Part shown: positions 16,775 through 24,918 of the stretch, piece after piece
Layout of the letters: the number at the start of each line of letters is the position of its first letter
Position numbering within the stretch: the first letter of the stretch is position 1
Assembly (NCBI RefSeq): GCF_900232865.1
Contig: NZ_OCTS01000007.1
Coordinates: forward strand, 161,377-225,376
Direction: 5' to 3'
From: Corynebacterium dentalis
GTDB lineage: Bacteria; Actinomycetota; Actinomycetes; Mycobacteriales; Mycobacteriaceae
DNA length: 64,000 nt
Program-made: the position numbers and the translations under genes
The notes under the pieces: generated by a model
The model's input: the letters and a program-made list of their open reading frames with translations, nothing else
The model's database searches: none
Told to the model about the DNA's origin: nothing

Positions 16775-18625
16775 ATGGCAGGCAAGAAGCAGAATTACGC
16801 CGCGGAGACGTTCACTGATCCGAGCCGAATTCGCAACTTCTGCATCATTGCCCACATCGATCACGGCAAGTCCACATTGGCGGACCGTATTTTGCAGCTC
16901 TCCGGTGTCATTGAGGATCGCGATATGCGCGACCAGTACTTGGACAACATGGATATCGAGCGCGAGCGCGGCATCACCATCAAGGCGCAGAACGTGCGCT
17001 TGCCGTGGACGCCACGCACTGGCATGCACGAGGGCGAGCAGCTGGTCATGCACCTGATTGATACGCCCGGTCACGTGGACTTCACCTATGAGGTCTCCCG
17101 CGCCTTGGAGGCGTGTGAGGGTGCGATTCTTCTTGTCGACGCCGCTCAGGGCATCGAAGCACAGACCCTGGCCAACCTGTATCTGGCCATGGAAAATGAG
17201 CTGGAGATCATCCCGGTTCTGAACAAGATCGACTTGCCTTCTGCCGATCCGGAGAAGTACGCCTCCGAGATCGCGCACATCATTGGCTGTGAGCCGGAAG
17301 ATGTACTGCGGGTATCCGGTAAGACGGGCGAGGGTGTCCCGGAACTGCTGGACCGCGTGTGCGAGCTGGTGCCAGCTCCAGTGGGCGATGCGGACGCCCC
17401 TGCGCGTGCGCTGATCTTCGACTCTGTCTATGACACCTACCGCGGTGTGGTGACCTATGTGCGCATGATGGATGGTGCCCTAGAGCCACGGCAGAAGATC
17501 CAAATGATGAGCACGGGCGCCAACCACGAAACCTTGGAGATCGGAGTGGTGTCCCCACAGCCGCTGAAGTCCAAGGGTCTAGGCGTGGGCGAAGTGGGCT
17601 ACATCATCACGGGCGTGAAGGACGTGCGTCAGTCCAAGGTGGGTGACACGATCACGTGGGCTGCCAACGGCGCTGACGTTCCGCTGAAGGGCTATGCCGA
17701 GCCGAACCCGATGGTCTATTCGGGACTGTTCCCGATTTCTGCAGATCAGTACCCCGACCTGCGCGAGGCGATTGAGAAGTTACAGCTCAACGATGCGTCT
17801 TTGACCTTCGAGCCCGAGACCTCCGTGGCCCTGGGCTTCGGCTTCCGCTGTGGCTTCTTGGGCCTGTTGCACATGGAGATCACCCGCACGCGCCTGGAGC
17901 GCGAGTTCGACTTGGATCTGATCTCTACTGCACCGAGCGTGGTCTACCGCGTGGTTTCGGAAGACGGATCCGAACTGATCGTGCGCAACCCTTCCGACTG
18001 GCCGGGCGGCAAGATCCGCGAGGTTTACGAGCCGATGGTCAAGATGACCGTGATTGTGCCTTCCGAGTTCTTGGGTCCAACCATGGAGCTGTGTCAGTCC
18101 AAGCGTGGACAAATGGGCGGCATGGATTACTTGTCCGAGGATCGCGTGGAGCTGCGCTACACGATGCCGCTGGGTGAGATCATCTTCGACTTCTTCGATC
18201 AGTTGAAGTCTCGCACCAAGGGGTACGCGTCTTTGAACTACGAGGAGAGCGGCGATCAGCTTTCTGACCTGGTCAAGGTGGATATCCTGCTGCAGGGCGA
18301 GCCAGTGGATGCGTTCTCGGCGATCGTGCACCGCGACAACGCGCAGTGGTACGGCAACAAGATGACTGTCAAGCTTAAGGAACTGATCCCGCGTCAGCAG
18401 TTCGAGGTGCCTGTGCAGGCGGCCATTGGTTCCAAGATCATTGCCCGCGAGAACATTCGCGCACTGCGCAAGGACGTACTGGCCAAGTGCTACGGCGGCG
18501 ATATCAGCCGTAAGCGCAAGCTGCTGGAAAAGCAGAAGGAGGGCAAGAAGCGCATGAAGAATATCGGCAGTGTTTCTGTGCCTCAAGAAGCGTTTGTGGC
18601 TGCGCTGTCCACGGATTCCGATTAA
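16775..18625 (+). CDS. lepA: Elongation factor 4 (back-translocating GTPase)
   Basis: LepA is a ribosome-associated GTPase thought to rescue or remodel stalled ribosomes and help 30S biogenesis. The 616-residue protein has G1 AHIDHGKST (26-34), [18 protein letters not shown] and [12 protein letters not shown], then EF-G-like domains and the LepA-specific C-terminus ([31 protein letters not shown] region). The ATG has aagggg about 10 nt upstream. The upstream region is shared with the divergent PemK-like gene. Confidence 0.97.
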   Translation: MAGKKQNYAAETFTDPSRIRNFCIIAHIDHGKSTLADRILQLSGVIEDRDMRDQYLDNMDIERERGITIKAQNVRLPWTPRTGMHEGEQLVMHLIDTPGHVDFTYEVSRALEACEGAILLVDAAQGIEAQTLANLYLAMENELEIIPVLNKIDLPSADPEKYASEIAHIIGCEPEDVLRVSGKTGEGVPELLDRVCELVPAPVGDADAPARALIFDSVYDTYRGVVTYVRMMDGALEPRQKIQMMSTGANHETLEIGVVSPQPLKSKGLGVGEVGYIITGVKDVRQSKVGDTITWAANGADVPLKGYAEPNPMVYSGLFPISADQYPDLREAIEKLQLNDASLTFEPETSVALGFGFRCGFLGLLHMEITRTRLEREFDLDLISTAPSVVYRVVSEDGSELIVRNPSDWPGGKIREVYEPMVKMTVIVPSEFLGPTMELCQSKRGQMGGMDYLSEDRVELRYTMPLGEIIFDFFDQLKSRTKGYASLNYEESGDQLSDLVKVDILLQGEPVDAFSAIVHRDNAQWYGNKMTVKLKELIPRQQFEVPVQAAIGSKIIARENIRALRKDVLAKCYGGDISRKRKLLEKQKEGKKRMKNIGSVSVPQEAFVAALSTDSD

Positions 18626-18717
18626 TCTGCTTGTGATGTCTTAAGATTTTTCACGCGGGCTGAGTGGTATTGCGGGTTAAAGGCCAAAGAAAGCACAGGA
18701 AGCAAGGTGCAGCGCGC

Positions 18718-19311
18718 ATGAATTCTCCGTATGGATCGCCCTATGGCGAAACGTCGCCCACTAATAACCAGGCGTTGAATGCGTGGTTGCAGGGACTGTC
18801 CGCACCGCCTCAGTTGCAGGTCAGGGATCAACAAGGGCTGCACACGCAGTTGGCAAACCAGGACGCTCAGCACAGACTAGAGAAGTACCGGCCCACGAAG
18901 CCGAAGAAGATTGCGGCGTGGATCGGCGCTGGAATCGGCGGATTGATGCTGTTCGGAGCGGTGATTCCGTCCAGTAGCATGCCATACCTACAGAACTTGC
19001 TTTATGGGCTGTCCATGGCCGTGATGTTCGGTGTGCCCGGTAGTTATTGGTTGTGGCGCAACCACGAGGATCAGAAGCTCGTGCGCAACTGGACCCAGGC
19101 TAACGTTGCCTACCGCAGGGATTTGGGACGGATGAGTCCGCAGGACGCTCAACTATTTTCGGAGCCTGATCAGGTTCCGGTGCTGCCGAAACGGCGCTGG
19201 CTATCGATCTGGGCTGCGGTGATCGTGGCGCTAGTCGTGTTCAGCGTGGTGAGTCCGGACACGACAGATTCAATTGCTCCGCAAACTTCCGTTCCGGGCA
19301 CACAGTACTAA
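18718..19311 (+). CDS. Small membrane protein of unknown function
   Basis: I do not recognise this 197-residue protein. It has a polar N-terminus (about 60 residues), a basic stretch, then hydrophobic segments AAWIGAGIGGLMLFGAVI, LYGLSMAVMFGVPGSYWLW and, after a polar loop, WAAVIVALVVFSVV. The ATG at 18718 is chosen because aaggtg lies about 9 nt upstream; the longer frame (18664) begins in the lepA trailer. It follows lepA in the same direction. Confidence 0.7.
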   Translation: MNSPYGSPYGETSPTNNQALNAWLQGLSAPPQLQVRDQQGLHTQLANQDAQHRLEKYRPTKPKKIAAWIGAGIGGLMLFGAVIPSSSMPYLQNLLYGLSMAVMFGVPGSYWLWRNHEDQKLVRNWTQANVAYRRDLGRMSPQDAQLFSEPDQVPVLPKRRWLSIWAAVIVALVVFSVVSPDTTDSIAPQTSVPGTQY

Positions 19312-19362
19312 CCACTTCACGGGTGCCATGGCGCCTTGCCAGGGCTCGATCCAGGTCGTTAC

Positions 19363-20286
19363 CTAGACCGGCTGGCCGGGTAGCGTGACCACAGTTTTGC
19401 CCTGGGCATGGCCGGTTTCCACGTCTGCCACGGCTTGCGCAGCATCGTCCATGGAGTAGGTTCGGCGCAGGTGGGCGTTGATCTTTCCTTCGGCCATGAG
19501 GTCCGCGAGTTCTTCGAACACTGCCGTGTTTCGACGCCGAGTTATCCCCGAACCACCGAGCTGTTCTGCCAGCTTCTGGTCGGCCGCACTGCGAATTTGG
19601 CCCTGTGGCACCAGCGTTGCAGCACGCCGGAGTGTCTCCCCACCAGCAGCGTCGACCACCGCGTGGAACTGTTCAGCGGCGCTGTCTAGCTGTTCGGTCC
19701 AATCGTTAGCATCGTAAGGAACGAAGGTGGCCCCAAGTTCTTCAACGAAGCCCTTCTTTGCGCTGCTGGCAATGCCCACTACGCGAAATCCCAATACGCG
19801 CGCCAGCTGCACGGAGGCCGAGCCCACCCCACCGCCTGCGCCGTTGACCAGCACGGTATCTTCCTCAGCGAGGTCGAGTTCGTGCAGAGCATCCCACGCG
19901 GTGCCGAAGGCGACCGGAATGCAGGCTGCATGTCCTGCTGCGAGTCCGCGGGGCACCACTGCGGATTGTTCCATGTTCAACAGGACAAACTGCTGCATCG
20001 CTCCGGTGCCTGCCGATGTGCTGCCGAAGACGAGCTGACCGGCATGGAAAGGGGAGTCCATTGGGGCTTCGCGGACAATCCCCGCGGCTTCGCGGCCGAT
20101 CGCCATCGGAAATTCCACGTCTACTTTGCCGCGCCGATCACCGTTGCGCACTTTGATGTCTGCAGGGTTGACGCTGGCTGCGCGCATTTCGATGAGGATG
20201 TCCTTGTTACCCGGCCGAGGCCGAGGGACATCAAAGAACTGCATAACCTCGGGGCCACCGTATTCAGAAAATCCAAACATGCGCAT
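19363..20286 (-). CDS. NADP-dependent zinc-free quinone oxidoreductase (MDR superfamily)
   Basis: A medium-chain dehydrogenase/reductase of 307 residues resembling quinone oxidoreductase. Features in order: catalytic GroES-like domain (SVNPADIKVRNG), then a Rossmann fold with VNGAGGGVGSASVQLARVLG and VVGIASSAKKGFVEELGA. The zinc-binding cysteines of alcohol dehydrogenases are absent. Substrate is unknown. TACACT 8 nt before the ATG marks a leaderless promoter. It is separate from the DUF2786 gene upstream. Confidence 0.88.
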   Translation of the reverse strand: MRMFGFSEYGGPEVMQFFDVPRPRPGNKDILIEMRAASVNPADIKVRNGDRRGKVDVEFPMAIGREAAGIVREAPMDSPFHAGQLVFGSTSAGTGAMQQFVLLNMEQSAVVPRGLAAGHAACIPVAFGTAWDALHELDLAEEDTVLVNGAGGGVGSASVQLARVLGFRVVGIASSAKKGFVEELGATFVPYDANDWTEQLDSAAEQFHAVVDAAGGETLRRAATLVPQGQIRSAADQKLAEQLGGSGITRRRNTAVFEELADLMAEGKINAHLRRTYSMDDAAQAVADVETGHAQGKTVVTLPGQPV

Positions 20287-20294
20287 GCTGACCT

Positions 20295-20300
20295 AGTGTA
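20295..20300 (-). promoter_or_regulatory. Leaderless -10 box of the oxidoreductase gene
   Basis: TACACT on the minus strand ends 8 nt before ATG 20286; no Shine-Dalgarno and no good -35 are visible. Confidence 0.5.
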
Positions 20301-20334
20301 GGGAAAACCCTCATCACGCAGGCGGCCAGAACAG

Positions 20335-21120
20335 CTAGCCCGCGTTGCCTCGGGGAAGCACGCCCACAGTGCGCCCCACACGGGTTTGCCCCAAGTCCAT
20401 GGCTTGGCCTTCTTTGGCACCGTGGTGAAAACTCTGTGCATCGAACGTCCTGTGCCCGGATCTGCTCCTGCGCAGAAAAGGGAAGTGCTCGCGCGCGAGA
20501 TCTTCGGCCAGTTCTCGATCCTTCTGCAGTACCAATGCGCCACTCATGCCACCGCTGCGTCCAGAAGAACTGTCGGCGTGTGAGCCATCAGAGCTGGCGG
20601 CCTGGCCGTAGTCCTCAGTGTGATCGGCTTCGATGATCCGCAGACGTGCAGAAATTTCCGAGATGAATCCCGTCATCCAGCTGCGCTTGCGCGTGGTCAC
20701 TGAGACATTTGGATCCGGCCACATGTCCGTCATCGTGGTGGCTCCCGCAATCATCGCGGTGCTCAAGAATCCATAGAGCATGATCGCCCGTTCGACGTGG
20801 TGTGGGCGCCCAAAAATCACCGCTTTGGACACCTTGGAGCTGCGTGGCACCTTAAACATCACCACTTGAGAGTGCAGCACCGTTCCCAAGGCATTGAGCA
20901 GCATGAACTGCATGTCCGTATACGTGCCCACGAGGTCAATATCTCGCCGCTCAGCCGTTGCTTTCTCCCCGGCGTTGAGCTGGGATTTTTCCACCCCGTA
21001 TTGCGCCATCAGCTCGAAGGCCTTATCGCGGAACACATCCCCCTCGGCTGTGCCCTCGCGATCTGCGGCCATGCGCAGAAGCTTTTCCACTTTGAGCGTG
21101 ATTGTCTCTAGTGTCGCCAT
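20335..21120 (-). CDS. DUF2786 domain protein
   Basis: The first 40 residues (LETITLKVEKLLRMAADREGT to AFELMAQYGVEKSQL) match DUF2786, a short helical domain of unknown function often found in phage-related and actinobacterial proteins. The rest of the 261 residues resembles the companion region with conserved TYTDMQFMLLNALG and FGRPHHVERAIMLYGFL. The protein ends in a basic tail. Start 21120 is set by ggaggg 8 nt upstream; the longer frame to 21159 lacks this. No catalytic motif is obvious. Function unknown. Confidence 0.8.
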   Translation of the reverse strand: MATLETITLKVEKLLRMAADREGTAEGDVFRDKAFELMAQYGVEKSQLNAGEKATAERRDIDLVGTYTDMQFMLLNALGTVLHSQVVMFKVPRSSKVSKAVIFGRPHHVERAIMLYGFLSTAMIAGATTMTDMWPDPNVSVTTRKRSWMTGFISEISARLRIIEADHTEDYGQAASSDGSHADSSSGRSGGMSGALVLQKDRELAEDLAREHFPFLRRSRSGHRTFDAQSFHHGAKEGQAMDLGQTRVGRTVGVLPRGNAG

Positions 21121-21236
21121 CGCCGTCCCCTCCCTACAAGTTTGTTTGTTCGACGTCACGCCCGTACTTGTGCGCGCTTGGTCACGATAACAAACGGGTC
21201 GGACAGTCCCGCTGGATCAGCGGGCATGCCGGTTCG

Positions 21237-21267
21237 GTTATCCACACTCACTTTGACTGTGGATAAC
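21237..21267. promoter_or_regulatory. Inverted pair of perfect DnaA boxes
   Basis: TTATCCACA (21238-21246) and its reverse complement TGTGGATAA (21258-21266) both match the consensus DnaA 9-mer exactly. With the flanking g/c they form a 10-bp inverted repeat around 11 nt (ctcactttgac). It lies between two minus-strand genes, about 10 bp after the BASS transporter stop. It could be a DnaA-binding site or a terminator-like hairpin without a T-run. Confidence 0.65.
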
Positions 21268-21276
21268 GAGGACCAC

Positions 21277-22320
21277 CTAGGTCACAACCGTGGAGGGATC
21301 CTCGTGCGACTGTGGGGAGGTGGCGGCAACGCCCTTCTTGGCGTCGATCCTGCGCATCAGGAATGCGAACAACGCACCTGAAATGTTGTGCCACACCGCA
21401 GCCACCGCACCGGGGATGGCTGCCTCAGCGGACCAGTACTTGCCGGACATACCGGAAGCCAGGCCGGCGGACTGGGTGGCGACCTCGATGGATGTAGTGC
21501 GCGCGACCGGCACGCTGAAGCCGAAGACCTTAGCGGCGCCGTAGCCGAACGCGTAGCCCAAGAGGTTGTGGATGATCACGGCCGCGATGATGATCAGGCC
21601 GATGGACAGCAACGTTTCGGAAGATTTGGCGACGGCAGGGAACACCACTCCGCCGATGGCCAAGATGGACAGCCACGGGAGGATCGGCAGGATAAGGGAG
21701 ACGAAGCGGTCGAAGATGACACGGATGACTAGGCCGCCGATCACCGGCAACAGCACGGTTTGGACGAGTGACCAGGCCATGGAGGTTCCGTTGACGGGAG
21801 TCTCCTCGCCGGCGAGCAGCAGCATGATGATGGGCGTGACCAGGGGAGAAAGCAGGGTGGAGACGCTGGTCATGGTCACGGAGAGGGCGACGTCGCCACG
21901 GGCGAGATAAGCCACGACGTTGGAGGTAGTGCCACCGGGGACGGATCCGAGCATCAACAGGCCGATAGCCAGCATCGGGTTGAGACCCAGCAACTTGGCC
22001 ACCAACACGGCGCCGAGAGGCATGATCACGAACTGGGCGATGACACCCACCAGGATGGGGAGTGGACGGCGGATCACCAGGGCGAAGTCTGGGAGGGTCA
22101 AGGTGAGGCCCATGCACAACATGATGATGGCGATCATCACGGAGATGTGTTGCGCCAAGGGGAGGAAGGGGCTCGGCATGAATAGGGCGAGGATGGCGCC
22201 TAGGAGAATGAAGGCGGGGAACGCGAAGACGGCGATGCGGGCGGAGCGCTCTTCTCGTGCGGAGGCCGAAGGTGGCTGTGGAGCAGAGGATCCGGGAGAG
22301 CTATTTGCGTGAAACGTCAT
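21277..22320 (-). CDS. Bile acid:sodium symporter (BASS) family transporter
   Basis: A 347-residue polytopic protein with about ten membrane segments. The family hallmarks are MGLTLTLPDFALVIRRP and LLMLGSVPGGTTSNVVAYLARGDVALSVT, the latter forming part of the sodium site in BASS structures. Bacterial members carry organic anions such as pantoate or keto acids; the substrate cannot be read from the sequence. Start 22320 (MTFHANSS) is chosen because aaggtga is 7 nt upstream, not the ATG at 22329. Confidence 0.88.
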   Translation of the reverse strand: MTFHANSSPGSSAPQPPSASAREERSARIAVFAFPAFILLGAILALFMPSPFLPLAQHISVMIAIIMLCMGLTLTLPDFALVIRRPLPILVGVIAQFVIMPLGAVLVAKLLGLNPMLAIGLLMLGSVPGGTTSNVVAYLARGDVALSVTMTSVSTLLSPLVTPIIMLLLAGEETPVNGTSMAWSLVQTVLLPVIGGLVIRVIFDRFVSLILPILPWLSILAIGGVVFPAVAKSSETLLSIGLIIIAAVIIHNLLGYAFGYGAAKVFGFSVPVARTTSIEVATQSAGLASGMSGKYWSAEAAIPGAVAAVWHNISGALFAFLMRRIDAKKGVAATSPQSHEDPSTVVT

Positions 22321-22518
22321 GTAAATCACCTTATGGGATAGGGATCCTAAAGAATGAAATTTGGGGGAATGGAGCGGAGGACAAGGGGAGAAGAAAAGGG
22401 GGAGTGGAAGTTTTCACTAGGCTGGGGCGAAGAGCTTTAGAAGTAGCTGCTCGACATAGCGCGTTCGAGGCGCCAGCGGCAGCGGTCCGATTGCGGGAAA
22501 AGAGCGAAGGAGAGGGAC
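22321..22518. other. Purine-rich divergent intergenic region
   Basis: This 198-bp gap between the divergent BASS and phosphoesterase genes contains a strongly purine-biased plus strand (about 22350-22410). Apart from ribosome sites at both ends I see no clear promoter box or repeat. Confidence 0.4.
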
Positions 22519-23121
22519 ATGCCAACCACCTGGTTCACCAGCGACCTGCACTTGGGGCACCCTTTCGTCGCTGAACTGCGAGGTTTTGATGACGTAGAAG
22601 AGCACGACCGCGTGATCTTGAACAACCTCCGCGATAGTGTGCGGCCGGGCGACACTCTGTGGGTACTCGGGGATATTTCGAGTGGCTGGAGGCCGCAGGA
22701 AGAACGTGCGCTTGAGCTGCTGGATGATCTGCTCACTCCTTTGCGCCAGGCGAGCGAACCTCTGCACGTGCACTTGATCAGTGGCAACCATGACTCGTGC
22801 CACTCGTTGCACGAGATGGCCTATGAACGCCAAGCGCGATTTCTTGAAGTATTTGATTCGGTGCAAGATCAGCAGATCATGCGCTGGCAGGAACAAAACG
22901 TGTGGTTGAGCCACTTTCCTCGGCCTGGCTTTGAACATGAAGGCATGGCCTCCCGTTTCGACGAGCTGCGCCTGACTGTTCCGTACTTGGTGCATGGTCA
23001 CCTGCATTCCTCCACACCAGTAACTGCGCCAGGGCAGGTGGACGTGGGAGTGGAAGCCTGGGGGCTGAGCCCCGTCAGCCAGCACATAGTGGAACAAACT
23101 TTGTTCGAGAGCGCCCGATAA
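22519..23121 (+). CDS. Calcineurin-like metallophosphoesterase
   Basis: A 200-residue enzyme with the complete metallophosphoesterase set: DLHLGH (metal 1), GDIS, GNHD and, near the C-terminus, GHLHS. The short single-domain form resembles YfcE-type phosphodiesterases and small protein or nucleotide phosphatases; the substrate is unknown. The ATG follows gaaggagaggg closely. It precedes the secreted hydrolase gene with a 79-bp gap. Confidence 0.9.
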   Translation: MPTTWFTSDLHLGHPFVAELRGFDDVEEHDRVILNNLRDSVRPGDTLWVLGDISSGWRPQEERALELLDDLLTPLRQASEPLHVHLISGNHDSCHSLHEMAYERQARFLEVFDSVQDQQIMRWQEQNVWLSHFPRPGFEHEGMASRFDELRLTVPYLVHGHLHSSTPVTAPGQVDVGVEAWGLSPVSQHIVEQTLFESAR

Positions 23122-23200
23122 AGTTCCTAGAACCTGTCCGTTGGTTTAAGATTCCTTGGGAATAATCGAAATAAACTTTCATGAACCAAGGAACACTGAC

Positions 23201-24133
23201 GTGCACAAGAGCAGCTCAGCCTTTTCCATTCGGCGCGTGACGCGCTGGGTGACCAGCGTAGCGATCGCAATGGCGGTCACGGTCGGAGTTGCTGACCCGG
23301 CAGCAGGAGCACAAAACGCTCTTCCACAGTTGCCTGCTTTGCCCGCGCTTCCTGGTTTCGATCCCGCTCAGGCTTTGCCACCAGCGCCAGCTGTGCCGAG
23401 CTCATCTGATGTGCTGGGCAACGTGCCCGTTCCACAACTGCCTGCCGTTCCCGGGATCACCGATAACCCAGCTTTCCCGGATCCTTTGGGTTCCATCGAT
23501 AACGGCCAGGCCGCCCCGCAGGGCGACGTGATGCTGACCAACGTGCCTGCTCGCACCTCGATGGCGGTGATCATGCCAGGCCGCGTGTTACAAACCCCGA
23601 ACGCAAACGAGGCTCGTCCAGGGTTGTCTATCGTCAAGCTGTACTTGGCAGATTATGCCCTGCGCAAGGGTGACGGCTCGGACCGCGATACGTACTTGGC
23701 AAAACGCATGATCCGTTTCTCTGACGATAATGCAGCAAAGATTATCGACCGCAAGTACCCGCAGGCTATCAACTCCGTGGCCAGGGAATTTGGCCTGGGT
23801 AACACGTGGCGGGGCTCCCACTGGGGACTGTCCTACACCTCCGCCATGGATACCGCTCGATACCTAAACAAGGTGCGCCTGTCACGCCCTAATTCCCTGA
23901 TTCTGAACTGGATGCGCCAGGCTTCGCCGGTAGCTGCCGATGGCACCCAGCAGAACTGGGGAACGTCGACGCTCCGCGGTGTCACCGGCACCAAGTGGGG
24001 CTGGTCGGATTACGGTGAGCCGACGGTCGCCTCGGCGTCGATCTCACCAACCTACACCGCCGCAGCGTTCACGTTCGGTGGACCGGGCACGCAGAACGTG
24101 GATGTTCGCAGCGCAAACGCGTACATTCACTAG
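23201..24133 (+). CDS. Secreted serine hydrolase of the beta-lactamase/PBP type
   Basis: From GTG 23201 (aagga 8 nt upstream) the protein has 310 residues: a signal peptide (basic start, hydrophobic 17-31, probable cut after AAGA at 34-37), a Pro/Leu-rich linker (about 41-96), and a catalytic-type domain. SIVK (143-146), SDDN (174-177) and TGTK (262-265) occupy the places of SxxK, SxN and KTG. The spacing between the first two is shorter than in class A enzymes, so I cannot say whether it acts on beta-lactams, peptidoglycan or esters. The next gene starts 2 bp after its stop. Confidence 0.75.
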   Translation: MHKSSSAFSIRRVTRWVTSVAIAMAVTVGVADPAAGAQNALPQLPALPALPGFDPAQALPPAPAVPSSSDVLGNVPVPQLPAVPGITDNPAFPDPLGSIDNGQAAPQGDVMLTNVPARTSMAVIMPGRVLQTPNANEARPGLSIVKLYLADYALRKGDGSDRDTYLAKRMIRFSDDNAAKIIDRKYPQAINSVAREFGLGNTWRGSHWGLSYTSAMDTARYLNKVRLSRPNSLILNWMRQASPVAADGTQQNWGTSTLRGVTGTKWGWSDYGEPTVASASISPTYTAAAFTFGGPGTQNVDVRSANAYIH

Positions 24134-24135
24134 AC

Positions 24136-24918
24136 ATGACGGATAAGCACACGGGCGGAAACCCCGACGAATGGGAGACTCGCCACTCGGAGTTCGACAA
24201 CCCCGACGATCAGCCCACCCAGATGTTTGATCGTGTCCAGCCGCCCGCCGATTCTCCGCGTGACGGCCACCGCGATGATGCGCGCGAGCAGCCTGCCGAT
24301 CCGAACGGACCCAAGCCACCGGAGTATCACCGCGCTGAGGAATTCCAGCGACCAGATCCGGGCTACCGTGGCGCGCCGGGCGGCTATCCACCGCAGGGAG
24401 GCTACCCACCGCAGGGCCGCAATGGATATCCAGCGGGCGCGCACAACCCAGGTGGCTACGCGCCGGCCGGAAACAACTACCCGCCAGCTGGTGGTCCCTA
24501 CCGCAACGATGGCCCCGGTTACGCCCCTCAGCCGAATCCCCGCGCTCGCGACTACCAGCCCGCCGAGCAGCGACGCTCGGGCAACAGCGGGCGCATTGCC
24601 GCTTGGGTTCTGGGCATCGGCATCTTGTTGTTAGCGCTGTTTATGGCTGGATACATCCTGCTCAGTGGAGATGATTCCTCATCCGAGGATCGCTCGTCCA
24701 CCACGCGCAGCACTGCTGAAAACACCACGACCACCACGGAAAGCACGCAGGCGCCGACCACCGAGAGCACCCCGGAAACCAGCAGCAACCCGTTGCCATC
24801 GTTGCCGGAAGTCCCAACCTTGCCCACCTTTGAGGCTCCCACCATCCAGCCACCGAACCCGGAAGAGCTGCCGAGCTTGCCGGAATTGAACCTGCCAACT
24901 GAACTATTGGAACAGTAA
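24136..24918 (+). CDS. Proline-rich single-pass membrane protein
   Basis: No family recognised. Of 260 residues, about 1-150 are cytoplasmic, rich in Pro/Gly/Tyr with repeats such as GGYPPQGGYPPQG; one membrane segment follows (AAWVLGIGILLLALFMAGYILL), then an outer Ser/Thr-rich stalk (120-fold biased to T, S, E) and a Pro/Leu-rich end (PSLPEVPTLPTF) resembling the linker of the preceding secreted hydrolase. QPTQMF near residue 28 resembles threonine-phosphorylation sites of actinobacterial kinases; this is conjecture. Its ATG is 2 bp after the hydrolase stop, so the two are probably made together. Confidence 0.75.
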   Translation: MTDKHTGGNPDEWETRHSEFDNPDDQPTQMFDRVQPPADSPRDGHRDDAREQPADPNGPKPPEYHRAEEFQRPDPGYRGAPGGYPPQGGYPPQGRNGYPAGAHNPGGYAPAGNNYPPAGGPYRNDGPGYAPQPNPRARDYQPAEQRRSGNSGRIAAWVLGIGILLLALFMAGYILLSGDDSSSEDRSSTTRSTAENTTTTTESTQAPTTESTPETSSNPLPSLPEVPTLPTFEAPTIQPPNPEELPSLPELNLPTELLEQ

